Origin: a virus
Length of the DNA stretch: 21,303 bases
IMG/VR virus record: IMGVR_UViG_3300031539_000368
Span: 1 to 21,303 of that record
Reading direction: 5' to 3' (one strand)
In this document: piece after piece, positions 1-7,245 of the stretch
Position numbering within the stretch: position 1 is the stretch's first letter
Layout: each line of letters opens with the position of its first letter
Notes under the pieces: generated by a model
Seen by the model: the letters and a program-made list of their open reading frames with translations, nothing else
What the model was told of the DNA's origin: nothing
Database searches by the model: none
Program-made: the position numbers and the translations under genes

Positions 1-2
1 TA

Positions 3-461
3 TCTGCTTCACAAAATAAATTTGAGAATATAGATATTAAAAAAGATGAGGTCACATTATTAATACAAGATTGCGGAATATCAATACTTGATGTTTTATT
101 ATTCAATACAGACCAATATATCAAACAATTATATATAACTACATTTCGAATAGGTAAAAAAGATTTAGATATTTTAAATAAACTAAAACAAGTTAATATC
201 ATAGGCGATATAACTTTATTAATAAGTGATAGTGTTAGAGCAATGACTAAAGGGGCTTTTAATCACATTGAATCTTTAGGATTTAATTTTAAAGAGTTAA
301 ATACGCATACTAAAATGATGTTTATTGAAAAGGAAAATGGAGAGCGAGTTAATTGTTTTTCATCAGGAAATTTCAATCCGGACGGTAAAATAGAACAATT
401 AGAATTTAATTATAATAAGAATGAATTTTCATTTTATGAAGATTGGATTAAAAATATATAA
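3..461 (+). CDS. Phospholipase D-like protein, C-terminal part (5' end outside window)
   Basis: The frame is open from the first bases of the window, so this is the last 152 residues of a longer protein; the ATG at 243 is only an internal Met. The visible part has a beta-strand and helix pattern followed by an HKD-like signature: HTK (window residues 102-104), an acidic residue nearby, then SSGNFN (120-125). This resembles H-x-K...[GS]-x-x-N of the phospholipase D superfamily, whose members are nucleases, lipid hydrolases or transferases. A second HKD half, if present, would lie upstream. It ends 2 bp before the small terminase gene, so it is probably co-transcribed with packaging genes; a nuclease role is possible but inferred. 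The spacing of the motif is not canonical, so the family call is moderate and activity is uncertain. Confidence 0.6.
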   Translation, partial: SASQNKFENIDIKKDEVTLLIQDCGISILDVLLFNTDQYIKQLYITTFRIGKKDLDILNKLKQVNIIGDITLLISDSVRAMTKGAFNHIESLGFNFKELNTHTKMMFIEKENGERVNCFSSGNFNPDGKIEQLEFNYNKNEFSFYEDWIKNI

Positions 462-463
462 TT

Positions 464-958
464 ATGGGCGGAGGGAAAGGCAATATTAAGCCAGAAGATG
501 GAAGGCAATTTAGTTCTGAATATCAGCCCCAAGAAAAATGGACTGAAACAAAAGCTCTTGAAGTAGGGAATAAGTTAATTGAATGGCTTCATGAAAAAGA
601 TGCTGAAGGTCAAGACAAAGGGAATATATTTTTTGAGGAATTTTTGTATTTAGAAAATAATTATTACTCGGAATTGATAGCATATTTAAGCAAAAAATTT
701 ACCTCGTTTTTAAAACTAATAGAAAGAGCTAAGAAAATTCAAGAAATAAAATTATATAAATACGGGGTAGGTGATAGATTAAACGCTAATATGACTAAGT
801 TTGTTTTAATAAACGAGCATAAGAAAGTTAGTGATAATAGTAAATTAGAGCACTCAGGAGAGATAAATCAAACTACACAATCAGACCTTTCAAAATTAAG
901 TTTAGAAACATTAAAGAAAGTACAACAAGAATTATTAAATAATGGAGATAAATCTTAG
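464..958 (+). CDS. terS: Putative terminase small subunit (DNA recognition)
   Basis: A 164-residue acidic, mostly helical protein directly upstream of the large terminase. The first 27 residues are Gly/Pro/Gln-rich and probably disordered, as in many small subunits. The central part is helical. Residues 105-134 (RLNANMTKFVLINEH, then SDNSKLEHSGEI) resemble the segment seen in small terminases where a non-mutant-like core is followed by a conserved 'hsGei' stretch before the C-terminal tail. Small subunits bind the packaging site on concatemeric DNA and regulate the large subunit. The start lies 2 bp after the previous stop, and the 3' end overlaps the next gene by 17 bp, suggesting translational coupling. 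Identity rests on position, size and the C-terminal motif; no clear helix-turn-helix was picked out by eye. Confidence 0.72.
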   Translation: MGGGKGNIKPEDGRQFSSEYQPQEKWTETKALEVGNKLIEWLHEKDAEGQDKGNIFFEEFLYLENNYYSELIAYLSKKFTSFLKLIERAKKIQEIKLYKYGVGDRLNANMTKFVLINEHKKVSDNSKLEHSGEINQTTQSDLSKLSLETLKKVQQELLNNGDKS

Positions 959-2351
959 AGATGTACAGATAGAACTTTCAAGGCGTGATTTTTGGGAATT
1001 TTGTAAGACTTTAGAGCCTGATTTTTACTTTGAATCTCGAACGCATTTAAAAGTTTTATGTAATATACTAAACGATTTCTATTATAATAATTTATATAAA
1101 GACACAGGAGAGGCATATAGTAAGTTGATGATTAGAATGCCTCCCCAACATGGTAAGAGCAGGACATTAGTAAATTTTACTAAATGGGCATTAGGCAAGA
1201 ATAACGAAGAACGTATAATTACAGGAAGCTATGGAGATTCACCAGCTACAGATTTTTCAAGATACACAAGGGATGGTATTAATGAAGTTGCTAACACGTT
1301 AAATCAAATAGTATTTTCAGATATATTCCCAACAACAAAAATTAAACAGGGTAACTCAAGCGTTCAAAAATGGGCTTTAGAAGGTCAACATTTTAATTAT
1401 TTGGGCGTTGGTTATGGTGGTGGAGTTACCGGTAAAGGTGCAACGCTTAGGATTATTGATGATTTAATAAAAGATTTAGAGGTTGCTTTAAATTCTGTTG
1501 CATTGAATAAGATTTGGAAATGGCTTGCAGGTACATTTTCAAGTCGTAATAGTGCAGAAGGTGGAGAGGTTAAAGAGATATTTTGCGCAACTCTTTGGGG
1601 TGAGGATGATCCACAAGCAATTCTAGAACGTACAGAGGGTGAAGAGTGGTATATACTAAGCATGCCAATTTACAACGCTGAAACAAACATAATGCTTTGT
1701 GATGACTTTATGAATTTAAAAGCATTTGAGAAGCTTAAGAAAAGAATGCTTATTGATAGTAAAACATCATTAATATTTCATGCCAATTACTTATGCGAGG
1801 CTATAGGAGATAACGAAAGTAAAGTTTTTGCTAAAAGTTCGCTTCAATACTATGATAAGTTACCGGATGAGGAATATTTTACAATTGGATTTGCAGACCC
1901 GGCAGATGAGGGCGATGACAATTTTTCAATGCCTATCGCTAGAGTTTACGGTAATTATGTTTACCTTGTCGATGCTTTATTTAATCAAGATAATTTAACA
2001 ATTCAGGAGCCGCGAATGCAAGATAAACACAAAGTACATAGGTTCGGTAAGATGATTATTGAAACTAATAATGCAGGGGCTTATTTTGCAAGAAGGGTAA
2101 GAGACTTAATGCCGGACTTAGAAGTGTTCGGTAAATGGTCTAAGGCAAATAAAATGGCTCGTATAATACAATATGCTGGACTTGTTAAATTATATTTTAG
2201 ATTCCCTAATAACCCTACCCCAGAACTTGAAAAACTAATGATTCAACTATGGAAGCTTAAGAGCTCAGATAAAAAGGATGATGATGCAGGTGATAGTGTA
2301 AGCGGTATGTGTGAGCATTTAGAAAAACATTATGGATTGTTTAACGAATAA
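942..2351 (+). CDS. terL: Terminase large subunit (packaging ATPase and nuclease)
   Basis: A 469-residue protein with both expected domains. ATPase domain: Walker A-like MPPQHGKS (residues 66-73), adenine-side residues in the N-terminal 60, Walker B LRIIDD (169-174), and a coupling-type CATLWGEDDP (215-224). RNase H-like nuclease domain: GFADPADEGDD (316-326) with the first catalytic Asp at 319, MIIETNNAG (371-379) supplying a second acidic residue, and DDDAGDSVSGM (446-456) supplying the third. The MPPQHGKS and GxGATLRIIDD wording is typical of the phage terminase family related to psiM2 ORF9. It pumps DNA into proheads through the portal and cuts the concatemer. The ATG at 942 lies inside the end of the small subunit gene. 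Full length, with no damage seen. Confidence 0.95.
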   Translation: MEINLRDVQIELSRRDFWEFCKTLEPDFYFESRTHLKVLCNILNDFYYNNLYKDTGEAYSKLMIRMPPQHGKSRTLVNFTKWALGKNNEERIITGSYGDSPATDFSRYTRDGINEVANTLNQIVFSDIFPTTKIKQGNSSVQKWALEGQHFNYLGVGYGGGVTGKGATLRIIDDLIKDLEVALNSVALNKIWKWLAGTFSSRNSAEGGEVKEIFCATLWGEDDPQAILERTEGEEWYILSMPIYNAETNIMLCDDFMNLKAFEKLKKRMLIDSKTSLIFHANYLCEAIGDNESKVFAKSSLQYYDKLPDEEYFTIGFADPADEGDDNFSMPIARVYGNYVYLVDALFNQDNLTIQEPRMQDKHKVHRFGKMIIETNNAGAYFARRVRDLMPDLEVFGKWSKANKMARIIQYAGLVKLYFRFPNNPTPELEKLMIQLWKLKSSDKKDDDAGDSVSGMCEHLEKHYGLFNE

Positions 2352-2359
2352 AACTAAAT

Positions 2360-2491
2360 ATGGCTAAATTAAGTGAAGAAGAATTAAAAGCTAAAAAGAA
2401 ATATCATAAAAAGAGATATAAATTTTATTCTCAAAAATTAGAATCGTTAGATAAAAAAGATAAAAGAATAGGTTTTAAACACTATGATTAA
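2360..2491 (+). CDS. Small lysine-rich protein, 43 residues
   Basis: ATG at 2360, eight bases after the terL stop, preceded by an A-rich stretch like other starts here. The product is 43 residues with about one third Lys or Arg, and begins MAKLSEEELKAKKKYHKKRY. It looks like a single charged helix with several aromatic residues (Tyr, Phe). No recognisable domain. The basic character would fit nucleic acid binding, but that is only inference. It sits in the short run of small genes between terL and portal. Support comes from its position, filling an otherwise empty 156-bp gap, from an unbroken frame, and from the sensible start context. A non-coding spacer is the alternative. Confidence 0.5.
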   Translation: MAKLSEEELKAKKKYHKKRYKFYSQKLESLDKKDKRIGFKHYD

Positions 2492-2507
2492 TTAAAACTA
2501 AATTATT

Positions 2508-2885
2508 ATGAAGTTAACAAAACAAGAATGTCATCACTTAAGAATTATTTATAGTAAATTAATGGAATTAGGTGAGTGTAAAGACTCTGATTATATGAAA
2601 GAGCTTCGAAGAATAGTTAACAAAGGGAATCAAGGTGACAAGATTGAAAAAGGAATGAATGAGAGTAAACTTCCAAAATATCAAGATCCACCACCACCAC
2701 CACCTCCAAAAGGTAGAAATATTAAAGAAGGTGGGCGTGGTATGTTTGATTTGATAACTAAAGATTTAAACGCTAAAGCTAACTTATTAAACGCTTACGC
2801 GAGATTATTAGAATACGATATGTTAGCCATAAAGCTTAGAGGATTAATAAATAATGCTATTAATGAATTAATTAAACCTAAATAA
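2508..2885 (+). CDS. Hypothetical protein with a heptaproline tract, 125 residues
   Basis: Not recognised. Residues 1-40 form a basic helical segment (MKLTKQECHHLRIIYSKLME). Seven consecutive prolines follow at 61-67, encoded by a CCA-rich microsatellite at 2688-2708. A Gly/Lys-rich linker leads to a helical C-terminal half (about 85-125). The two helical parts joined by a rigid polyproline spacer look like two small modules. Runs of proline stall ribosomes unless EF-P acts, so translation may be tuned here. Position between terL and portal would fit a packaging accessory, a scaffold or a non-structural small protein; nothing in the sequence decides between these. The ATG at 2508 follows an AT-rich leader (aaattatt), typical of this window. 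Confidence 0.8.
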   Translation: MKLTKQECHHLRIIYSKLMELGECKDSDYMKELRRIVNKGNQGDKIEKGMNESKLPKYQDPPPPPPPKGRNIKEGGRGMFDLITKDLNAKANLLNAYARLLEYDMLAIKLRGLINNAINELIKPK

Positions 2886-2886
2886 T

Positions 2887-3060
2887 ATGATAGTAATAAT
2901 CGACACTCATATAGATAAGGCATACCATTCAAAACATATATATAAAGCAGCTGATTTAATAGGCGTTCACAGAAACACTGTTTCAAGATGGATAAACGGG
3001 GGTAAGAAGAAAGAAAAATACAATCATTTTAAAGCATATTTTGAATCCGAAGAACTGTAA
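2887..3060 (+). CDS. Small helix-turn-helix DNA-binding protein, 57 residues
   Basis: ATG at 2887, one base after the previous stop. The 57-residue product carries a clear helix-turn-helix: HIYKAADLIGV, then HRNTVSRWING (residues 17-38). The second helix is a typical recognition helix of MerR/excisionase or Xis-like and small phage regulator type. A basic KKKEK patch follows, with a short aromatic C-terminus. It is probably a monomeric or dimeric DNA-binding regulator or architectural protein. It lies immediately before the only gap in the first 18 kb with a promoter-like box and repeats (3100-3166), so it may act on the portal promoter; this is inference. Alternatives are a packaging-site binding protein assisting terminase, or an excisionase-like factor. 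Confidence 0.75.
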   Translation: MIVIIDTHIDKAYHSKHIYKAADLIGVHRNTVSRWINGGKKKEKYNHFKAYFESEEL

Positions 3061-3099
3061 ATGGTGCAGAACTCCCGGCTGAATGCAACAATAAATATG

Positions 3100-3117
3100 G
3101 CATACAAATAGCATACA
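3100..3117 (+). repeat. Tandem GCATACA repeat, 11-bp period
   Basis: GCATACA occurs at 3100-3106 and again at 3111-3117, start to start 11 bp, about one DNA helical turn. It covers the place where a -33 element would be expected for the -7 box at 3139. No good TTTG or TTG -33 element is seen there. Two sites on the same face of DNA upstream of a promoter, just after a helix-turn-helix gene, suggest an operator or activator site. The repeat is short and could be chance in AT-rich DNA. Confidence 0.35.
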
Positions 3118-3138
3118 TCACTTAACATAACAAATTAG

Positions 3139-3146
3139 TATCTTTG
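3139..3146 (+). promoter_or_regulatory. Putative Bacteroidetes-type -7 promoter box for the portal/head operon
   Basis: TATCTTTG is an exact match to TAnnTTTG, the -7 element used by the Bacteroidetes primary sigma factor. It lies in a 103-bp gap, the largest in the first 18 kb. Transcription would start around 3152-3153, leaving only about 11 nt before the ATG at 3164. The -33 element is not evident, so activity may depend on a bound protein. The match is exact but short; confidence comes from its location and from the parallel arrangement at 18734. Confidence 0.6.
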
Positions 3147-3154
3147 CATAAACA

Positions 3155-3166
3155 CATTTGCAAATG
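3155..3166. promoter_or_regulatory. Perfect 12-bp palindrome over the portal start codon
   Basis: CATTTGCAAATG is a perfect inverted repeat whose last three bases are the portal ATG (3164-3166). It sits at or just after the expected transcription start of the box at 3139. It could be an operator for a dimeric repressor or, in RNA, sequester the start codon at the extreme 5' end of the transcript. TTTGCA also occurs 14 bp earlier (3143-3148) overlapping the -7 box. Function is inferred; only the symmetry is seen. Confidence 0.4.
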
Positions 3167-4513
3167 AGCGTTTGGAATTTTAAGAATTTATTTTCAAGTA
3201 ACAAAAACGGAATAAGTAGAGATGCTTCTACTCAAAGCCATTATCAATTCTTAATAGACAAACCAGCTTGGCTATCACTTTCTAATCCAACACAATTAAG
3301 ACAGGCAGTTCAAGACAACCCCGTACTAAACGGATGCATTTCTATTCTTGCACAAGCTGCAAGTAATGGAATTAAATACTTAACCGATTTAGAAGGAAAT
3401 GAGATTCCTTGGAGCGATAAGCGGCCAGCAGTTCAATCGGCTAAAAAGTTATTTGTTGACAGACCTAATCCTTTACAATCTCCTTACGAATTTAATTATG
3501 AGCGTTATTATTACCTAACTGTTTTTGGTAATAATTATGTATTTATGAATAATCCGTCAAACTTACAAACTGATATATTAACAGTAAAGTCATTAATGAA
3601 CTTGAATTCTGAGTTCGTAACAGTAAAGCAGACGGGGAAATTATTCGATCAGATTTCTATTGAAGGCATAATATCCGAATATGTTTTAACAAATTATAAT
3701 CCAGTAAAGCAATTTGAAACAAATAAGATAATGCATTTTAACGAGCTTAACTTATCAGGTGTTGGCTCATCAATAATGGGTTCATCAAGGTTACAATCAC
3801 TTTCACTTCCAATTGAAAACACACAATTAGCATTCGAGGCAATGAATGTTATATTGAAATCAAGAGGGATGCAAGGTATAATTAAAACAGCAAGCAAAGA
3901 TGGAATGGGAACGCAAATAGGCGTATCTAATGATATCAAGAAAGAAGTTGAAAATAAACTAAAAGATGGATATGGTATTTTAGATAGTCAAAAACAGTTT
4001 CTTATTGTTAATGCTGATATCGAATATATAAAAACAATAATGAACTCTGAAGAATTAGGAATTTATAAAGAGTTTCAAAATAACGCTATGATTATTAGTA
4101 ATGGCATAGGTATACCGCCCGAATTATATAAGATAAGTACAAATGGGTCTACATTTAATAATCAATCGCAATATGTTAAAAGCTTATATCAAGATAGAGT
4201 TATTCCTTTAGTTAATAATGACGATAAAATAATAACTGATAGATTAAGATTATTGGATTATGGAATTCAATTAAAAACATCATTCGACCACATTCCAGCA
4301 ATGCAGGAGTCATTCAAGGAAGAAGCGATCGCGCTTAATATGAATGTTAGAAGTGCCGAATTAGCTTACAATGCTAATACTATTTTTTTGAATAAATACT
4401 TAGAAATAATAGGACTCGAAGGAATAGGAGTTGAGGGAGATGTTTATAAATATGAACGCGATTTAATAACAACACCTAAATCAGAAGAAAATGGAACACA
4501 AGAAGTTGAATAG
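3164..4513 (+). CDS. Portal protein (HK97-like family)
   Basis: A 449-residue protein following the terminase genes and preceding the protease. Its N-terminal part has the typical segment of HK97-type portals: NPVLNGCISILAQAASNGI (about 52-70), then RPNPLQSPYEF (100-110) and YLTVFGNNYVFMN (117-129). Further on come NGIGIPPELY and the YVKSLYQDRVIPLVN stretch, which match the stem/clip and wing region of these proteins. Portals form a dodecameric ring at one capsid vertex through which terminase drives DNA. I chose ATG 3164 over a possible TTG at 3158 because the promoter box at 3139 predicts an mRNA starting a few bases upstream. The C-terminal 30 residues are acidic. No sign of damage. Confidence 0.92.
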   Translation: MSVWNFKNLFSSNKNGISRDASTQSHYQFLIDKPAWLSLSNPTQLRQAVQDNPVLNGCISILAQAASNGIKYLTDLEGNEIPWSDKRPAVQSAKKLFVDRPNPLQSPYEFNYERYYYLTVFGNNYVFMNNPSNLQTDILTVKSLMNLNSEFVTVKQTGKLFDQISIEGIISEYVLTNYNPVKQFETNKIMHFNELNLSGVGSSIMGSSRLQSLSLPIENTQLAFEAMNVILKSRGMQGIIKTASKDGMGTQIGVSNDIKKEVENKLKDGYGILDSQKQFLIVNADIEYIKTIMNSEELGIYKEFQNNAMIISNGIGIPPELYKISTNGSTFNNQSQYVKSLYQDRVIPLVNNDDKIITDRLRLLDYGIQLKTSFDHIPAMQESFKEEAIALNMNVRSAELAYNANTIFLNKYLEIIGLEGIGVEGDVYKYERDLITTPKSEENGTQEVE

Positions 4514-4583
4514 AGACTTTATAAAAAAACTTAAAGACAATAAGTTAAAGAAGCTGGAAGATAAAGAAGTGATTAAAAAATAA
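4491..4583 (+). CDS. Very small lysine-rich protein, 30 residues
   Basis: ATG at 4491 inside the last codons of the portal gene (23-bp overlap), stop at 4583, 4 bp before the protease start. The product is a 30-residue, highly charged predicted helix starting MEHKKLNRDFIKKLKDNKLK, about 40% Lys. It bridges an otherwise empty 74-bp gap between portal and protease, so it may be a real microprotein or simply a translational bridge that keeps ribosomes coupled between the two genes. No domain can be recognised. Length gives little statistical support. Confidence 0.35.
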   Translation: MEHKKLNRDFIKKLKDNKLKKLEDKEVIKK

Positions 4584-4587
4584 TAAT

Positions 4588-5442
4588 ATGATACACTGCA
4601 AAGAATTAAATAGAGATTTTACAACTAAAAAAGAAATGTTTTCTGCTTTGGTTGAAAATAAAGATACTTTGATGGCTCAGAAGAAAGCTGTTAAGAAAGA
4701 GGTTGATTGCGGCGTTGTCATTACTCCTATTATTGTACGAGATAAAAATATAGAAGCTAATAAAGAAGAAGGTAAAATTATTGATTCTATAAATACCAAT
4801 GAATTAAAAGTGGTTGTAATTATTAATACTACTAATTATCTAGATTTGCATGGAGATGTTCATTTGCCCGGCATATGGAATAAAAGTCTTAAGGAAAATA
4901 AAATGATAATGCATCTCCAAGAACATGAGATGGAATTTGATAAAATTATATCTGATGGAGACCAATTAAAAGCGTATGCAAAAAATTACACATGGGCAGA
5001 ACTTGGATATTCTTACGAAGGAACAACTGAAGGTTTGACGTTTGAATCTACTATATTAAGAAAGCGAAATGAGTTCATGCTTAATCAATACGCTAATGGA
5101 TGGGTTAAAAATCATTCAGTTGGTATGTATTATGTTAAAATGGATTTTGCTATTAATGACGAAGATTACCCGAATGAGTTTGAGGCATGGAACAAATACT
5201 ATTCTCAAATAGCCAACAAAGAGGTAGTTGATGAGCGTGGTTATTTTTGGTATGTATTAGAAGCTAAAGTAATCGAAGGTTCGGCTGTTCCATTAGGTAG
5301 TAATTCAGCAACACCAACATTAGAAATAGGAAATAAATCAGAGCCGTTTAGCGACACTCTGGAAATTATAGAGCCGGTTAATACCACTCACAAAAGTATA
5401 GACTATAATTATTTATTACAAAACTTAAAATTAAAAAAATGA
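4588..5442 (+). CDS. Prohead maturation protease (HK97-type serine protease)
   Basis: A 284-residue protein located between portal and capsid, the standard place of the HK97-like prohead protease. Residues 72-96 contain a beta strand (ELKVVVIINTTN) followed by DLHGDVHLPGIWNKSL, the beginning of the protease core. Candidate catalytic residues are His113 in QEHEMEF, Ser177 in NHSVGMYY and Glu230 in AKVIEGSAVPLGSNSAT. The last corresponds to the conserved 'E-x-S-x-V-x-x-P-A-N' region of the family. The enzyme would cleave the delta domain of the capsid protein and itself during maturation. The N-terminal 70 residues are extra, charged and of unknown role, and could act as a scaffold. ATGA overlap with the next gene implies coupled translation. 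The triad is assigned by motif, not by alignment. Confidence 0.82.
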   Translation: MIHCKELNRDFTTKKEMFSALVENKDTLMAQKKAVKKEVDCGVVITPIIVRDKNIEANKEEGKIIDSINTNELKVVVIINTTNYLDLHGDVHLPGIWNKSLKENKMIMHLQEHEMEFDKIISDGDQLKAYAKNYTWAELGYSYEGTTEGLTFESTILRKRNEFMLNQYANGWVKNHSVGMYYVKMDFAINDEDYPNEFEAWNKYYSQIANKEVVDERGYFWYVLEAKVIEGSAVPLGSNSATPTLEIGNKSEPFSDTLEIIEPVNTTHKSIDYNYLLQNLKLKK

Positions 5443-6779
5443 CACAAGAAGAAAAAGCACAAAAAGATTTGCTTTTACAAGAGATAAAAGCAGACGTGCA
5501 AGAGATTATTAATGATTCTCAAAAAGAGAATATTACTAAAGCTGAGCTAGACACAAAAGTTAATGAAATTAACGAGAAAATTAAAAAGTCTTTAAATAAC
5601 GAAGATTTAAAAACACTTAAAGAAAGTGTTGATGGACTTGTAAAAGCATCAGCAGACAATGCAGCCGCAATAGCAGCAATGACAGAAAAAGCATCTAAAA
5701 CCGTAGATGAAACTCCTAAAAGCTTAAGAAGTGCATTAAAGCAAGCTATCTTAGCTAAAAAGGATATGGTTCTTACTGAAAAGAATGATGATAACGGTCA
5801 GAGACTTTCTTTAAAAGACCATTTTACCGAAAAAGGAAATAAAACGACTCCTGTATTTAAGGTAGCCGTTGATATGCTTGAATCTAATATCGTTCAGTCT
5901 AATGTAAGCACTATTAGATTAACTGAACTTGACCCTAATAGGGTTGGCATTCCTTTAACTGTATATCCACACGTAATGGACTGGGTTCCTTCTAGGGGTA
6001 TTTCTAAGCCTAATATGTCTGTATTGGTTGCTTATTCTTATGAGGATGGGGTAGGAACAAAAACAGAAGGTTCGGCTCCAAGTAAATCAAGTTTCTTATT
6101 TAAAACTGTTTCTTTTGCATCTTTTACAATCGGCACGTATTTTACTCTGTCTGATGAAACGCTTGATGATTTAGAAGAGGCTTTAGATGAGATTTCTATC
6201 GTCGCACCTGATAAAATTCAAGATAATGTTGATAAGCAAGTATTAGGCTCAGTAGGAGATGACGCAACGGCTTTGGCTGGTCTTTTAACTGCAACTAAAA
6301 ATACGGCTTTTGTTCCAGCAACTTATGCAAGTTCAGTTTCAGGAGCTAATTTAATTGATGTATTTACAAAAATGAAGTTATCGGCTTTGACTAATAAATA
6401 CAGACCTAATACTATTATTCTTAATCCTAATACTATTGATAATATAGCAGCTATCAAAGACCAGCTTGATAACTCTATCATGGATAGAAGGATTAGATTT
6501 GATGACATGGGTAATCCTGTTGCAATAGCTGGAATGAGAATTATATCAGCAACTGATATGGTTGAAAACACAGGTGTTGTTCTTGATGCTATGCAGCTTA
6601 TAATAGGTAAGCGTAGAGAAATGACTATGACAATAGGATATAATGGTACTGATTTAACTGAGGGTCAAAAAACTGTTGTTATTAATGTTAGAATTGCATT
6701 TGCAGTAAGAGATAAAGCAGGGGTTATTTATTCAAGTGATTTAGAAGCTGCTAAGGATGTAATTAACGCAGGAGTATAA
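5439..6779 (+). CDS. Major capsid protein (HK97 fold) with N-terminal delta/scaffold domain
   Basis: A 446-residue protein right after the protease. Residues 1-85 form a charged coiled coil (heptad Leu/Ile pattern, Lys/Glu rich), the expected delta domain that serves as built-in scaffold and is cut off by the protease. A linker at about 86-125 leads to the HK97-fold core: TKTEGSAPSKSSFLFKTVSF (207-226), SFTIGTYFTLSDETLDDLEE (228-247), and a backbone-helix/A-domain part with TIILNPNTIDNIAAIKDQ (325-342). The C-terminal TVVINVRIAFAVRDKAGVIY stretch is typical of these capsids. Several hundred copies build the icosahedral head. The start overlaps the protease stop (ATGA). The cleavage site cannot be placed exactly from sequence alone. 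Confidence 0.93.
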   Translation: MTQEEKAQKDLLLQEIKADVQEIINDSQKENITKAELDTKVNEINEKIKKSLNNEDLKTLKESVDGLVKASADNAAAIAAMTEKASKTVDETPKSLRSALKQAILAKKDMVLTEKNDDNGQRLSLKDHFTEKGNKTTPVFKVAVDMLESNIVQSNVSTIRLTELDPNRVGIPLTVYPHVMDWVPSRGISKPNMSVLVAYSYEDGVGTKTEGSAPSKSSFLFKTVSFASFTIGTYFTLSDETLDDLEEALDEISIVAPDKIQDNVDKQVLGSVGDDATALAGLLTATKNTAFVPATYASSVSGANLIDVFTKMKLSALTNKYRPNTIILNPNTIDNIAAIKDQLDNSIMDRRIRFDDMGNPVAIAGMRIISATDMVENTGVVLDAMQLIIGKRREMTMTIGYNGTDLTEGQKTVVINVRIAFAVRDKAGVIYSSDLEAAKDVINAGV

Positions 6780-6783
6780 TAAT

Positions 6784-7245
6784 ATGAGAAAGTTAATTAT
6801 AATGTTAATTGCAGTTCTAGGAATTGCTATTAACGCACAATCGCAAACAAAAGCAACAGAAATCACACCTAATGGATATATATCTAATGAATATTATGGA
6901 TATATATTTGGCACTACAGCAGATTCTCTTACAAATGCTGATACTTTAACGTGGGTGGTAAGATGCAAAGGAAGTCACACTCAAGATTGGAATATTAAAT
7001 TATATCTTGATTGGGTATCTGGAACAGCAGGAGGCAATTTGTTTGTAACACAATCAATAGATGGTATTACTTATGTGCCGTTTGCAGGAGATACCATTAC
7101 AGCGAGTTCAGTAACAGCAGATATAATGGATACTCAAGTAATTAATAAGGTAGATTTTCTATATCCTTACTTAAAGTTTTATTACATTCAGACAGGTACA
7201 GCAGTTACAATTCCTAAAGTTTACATTTACACAAAAGCAGACTAA
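6784..7245 (+). CDS. Secreted-type beta-rich protein A, possible head decoration protein
   Basis: A 153-residue protein starting 4 bp after the capsid gene. It has a complete Sec signal peptide: MRK, a hydrophobic core of about 14 residues, then AINA with Gln next (residues 17-20). The mature part is Thr/Tyr/Asp rich with alternating hydrophobic residues, suggesting a beta sandwich. The central DSLTNADTLTW and the end YLKFYYIQTGTAVTIPKVYI resemble the same places in the protein at 7442, so the two look like diverged paralogs. Its place just after the capsid gene is where small decoration or head-stabilisation proteins usually lie, yet a cytoplasmic capsid would not meet an exported protein. 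Either the leader is used differently or the protein acts at the cell surface. Next gene starts within its stop (TAATG). Confidence 0.85.
   Translation: MRKLIIMLIAVLGIAINAQSQTKATEITPNGYISNEYYGYIFGTTADSLTNADTLTWVVRCKGSHTQDWNIKLYLDWVSGTAGGNLFVTQSIDGITYVPFAGDTITASSVTADIMDTQVINKVDFLYPYLKFYYIQTGTAVTIPKVYIYTKAD

Noticed and set aside
3158-3163. TTG start two codons upstream of the portal ATG
   Set aside because: The ATG at 3164 is a better codon and fits the predicted transcript start; the TTG lies within the palindrome with almost no leader.
4326-4333. GCGATCGC octamer, like the cyanobacterial HIP1 palindrome
   Set aside because: A single copy inside the portal gene, with no other sign of cyanobacterial origin; treated as chance.
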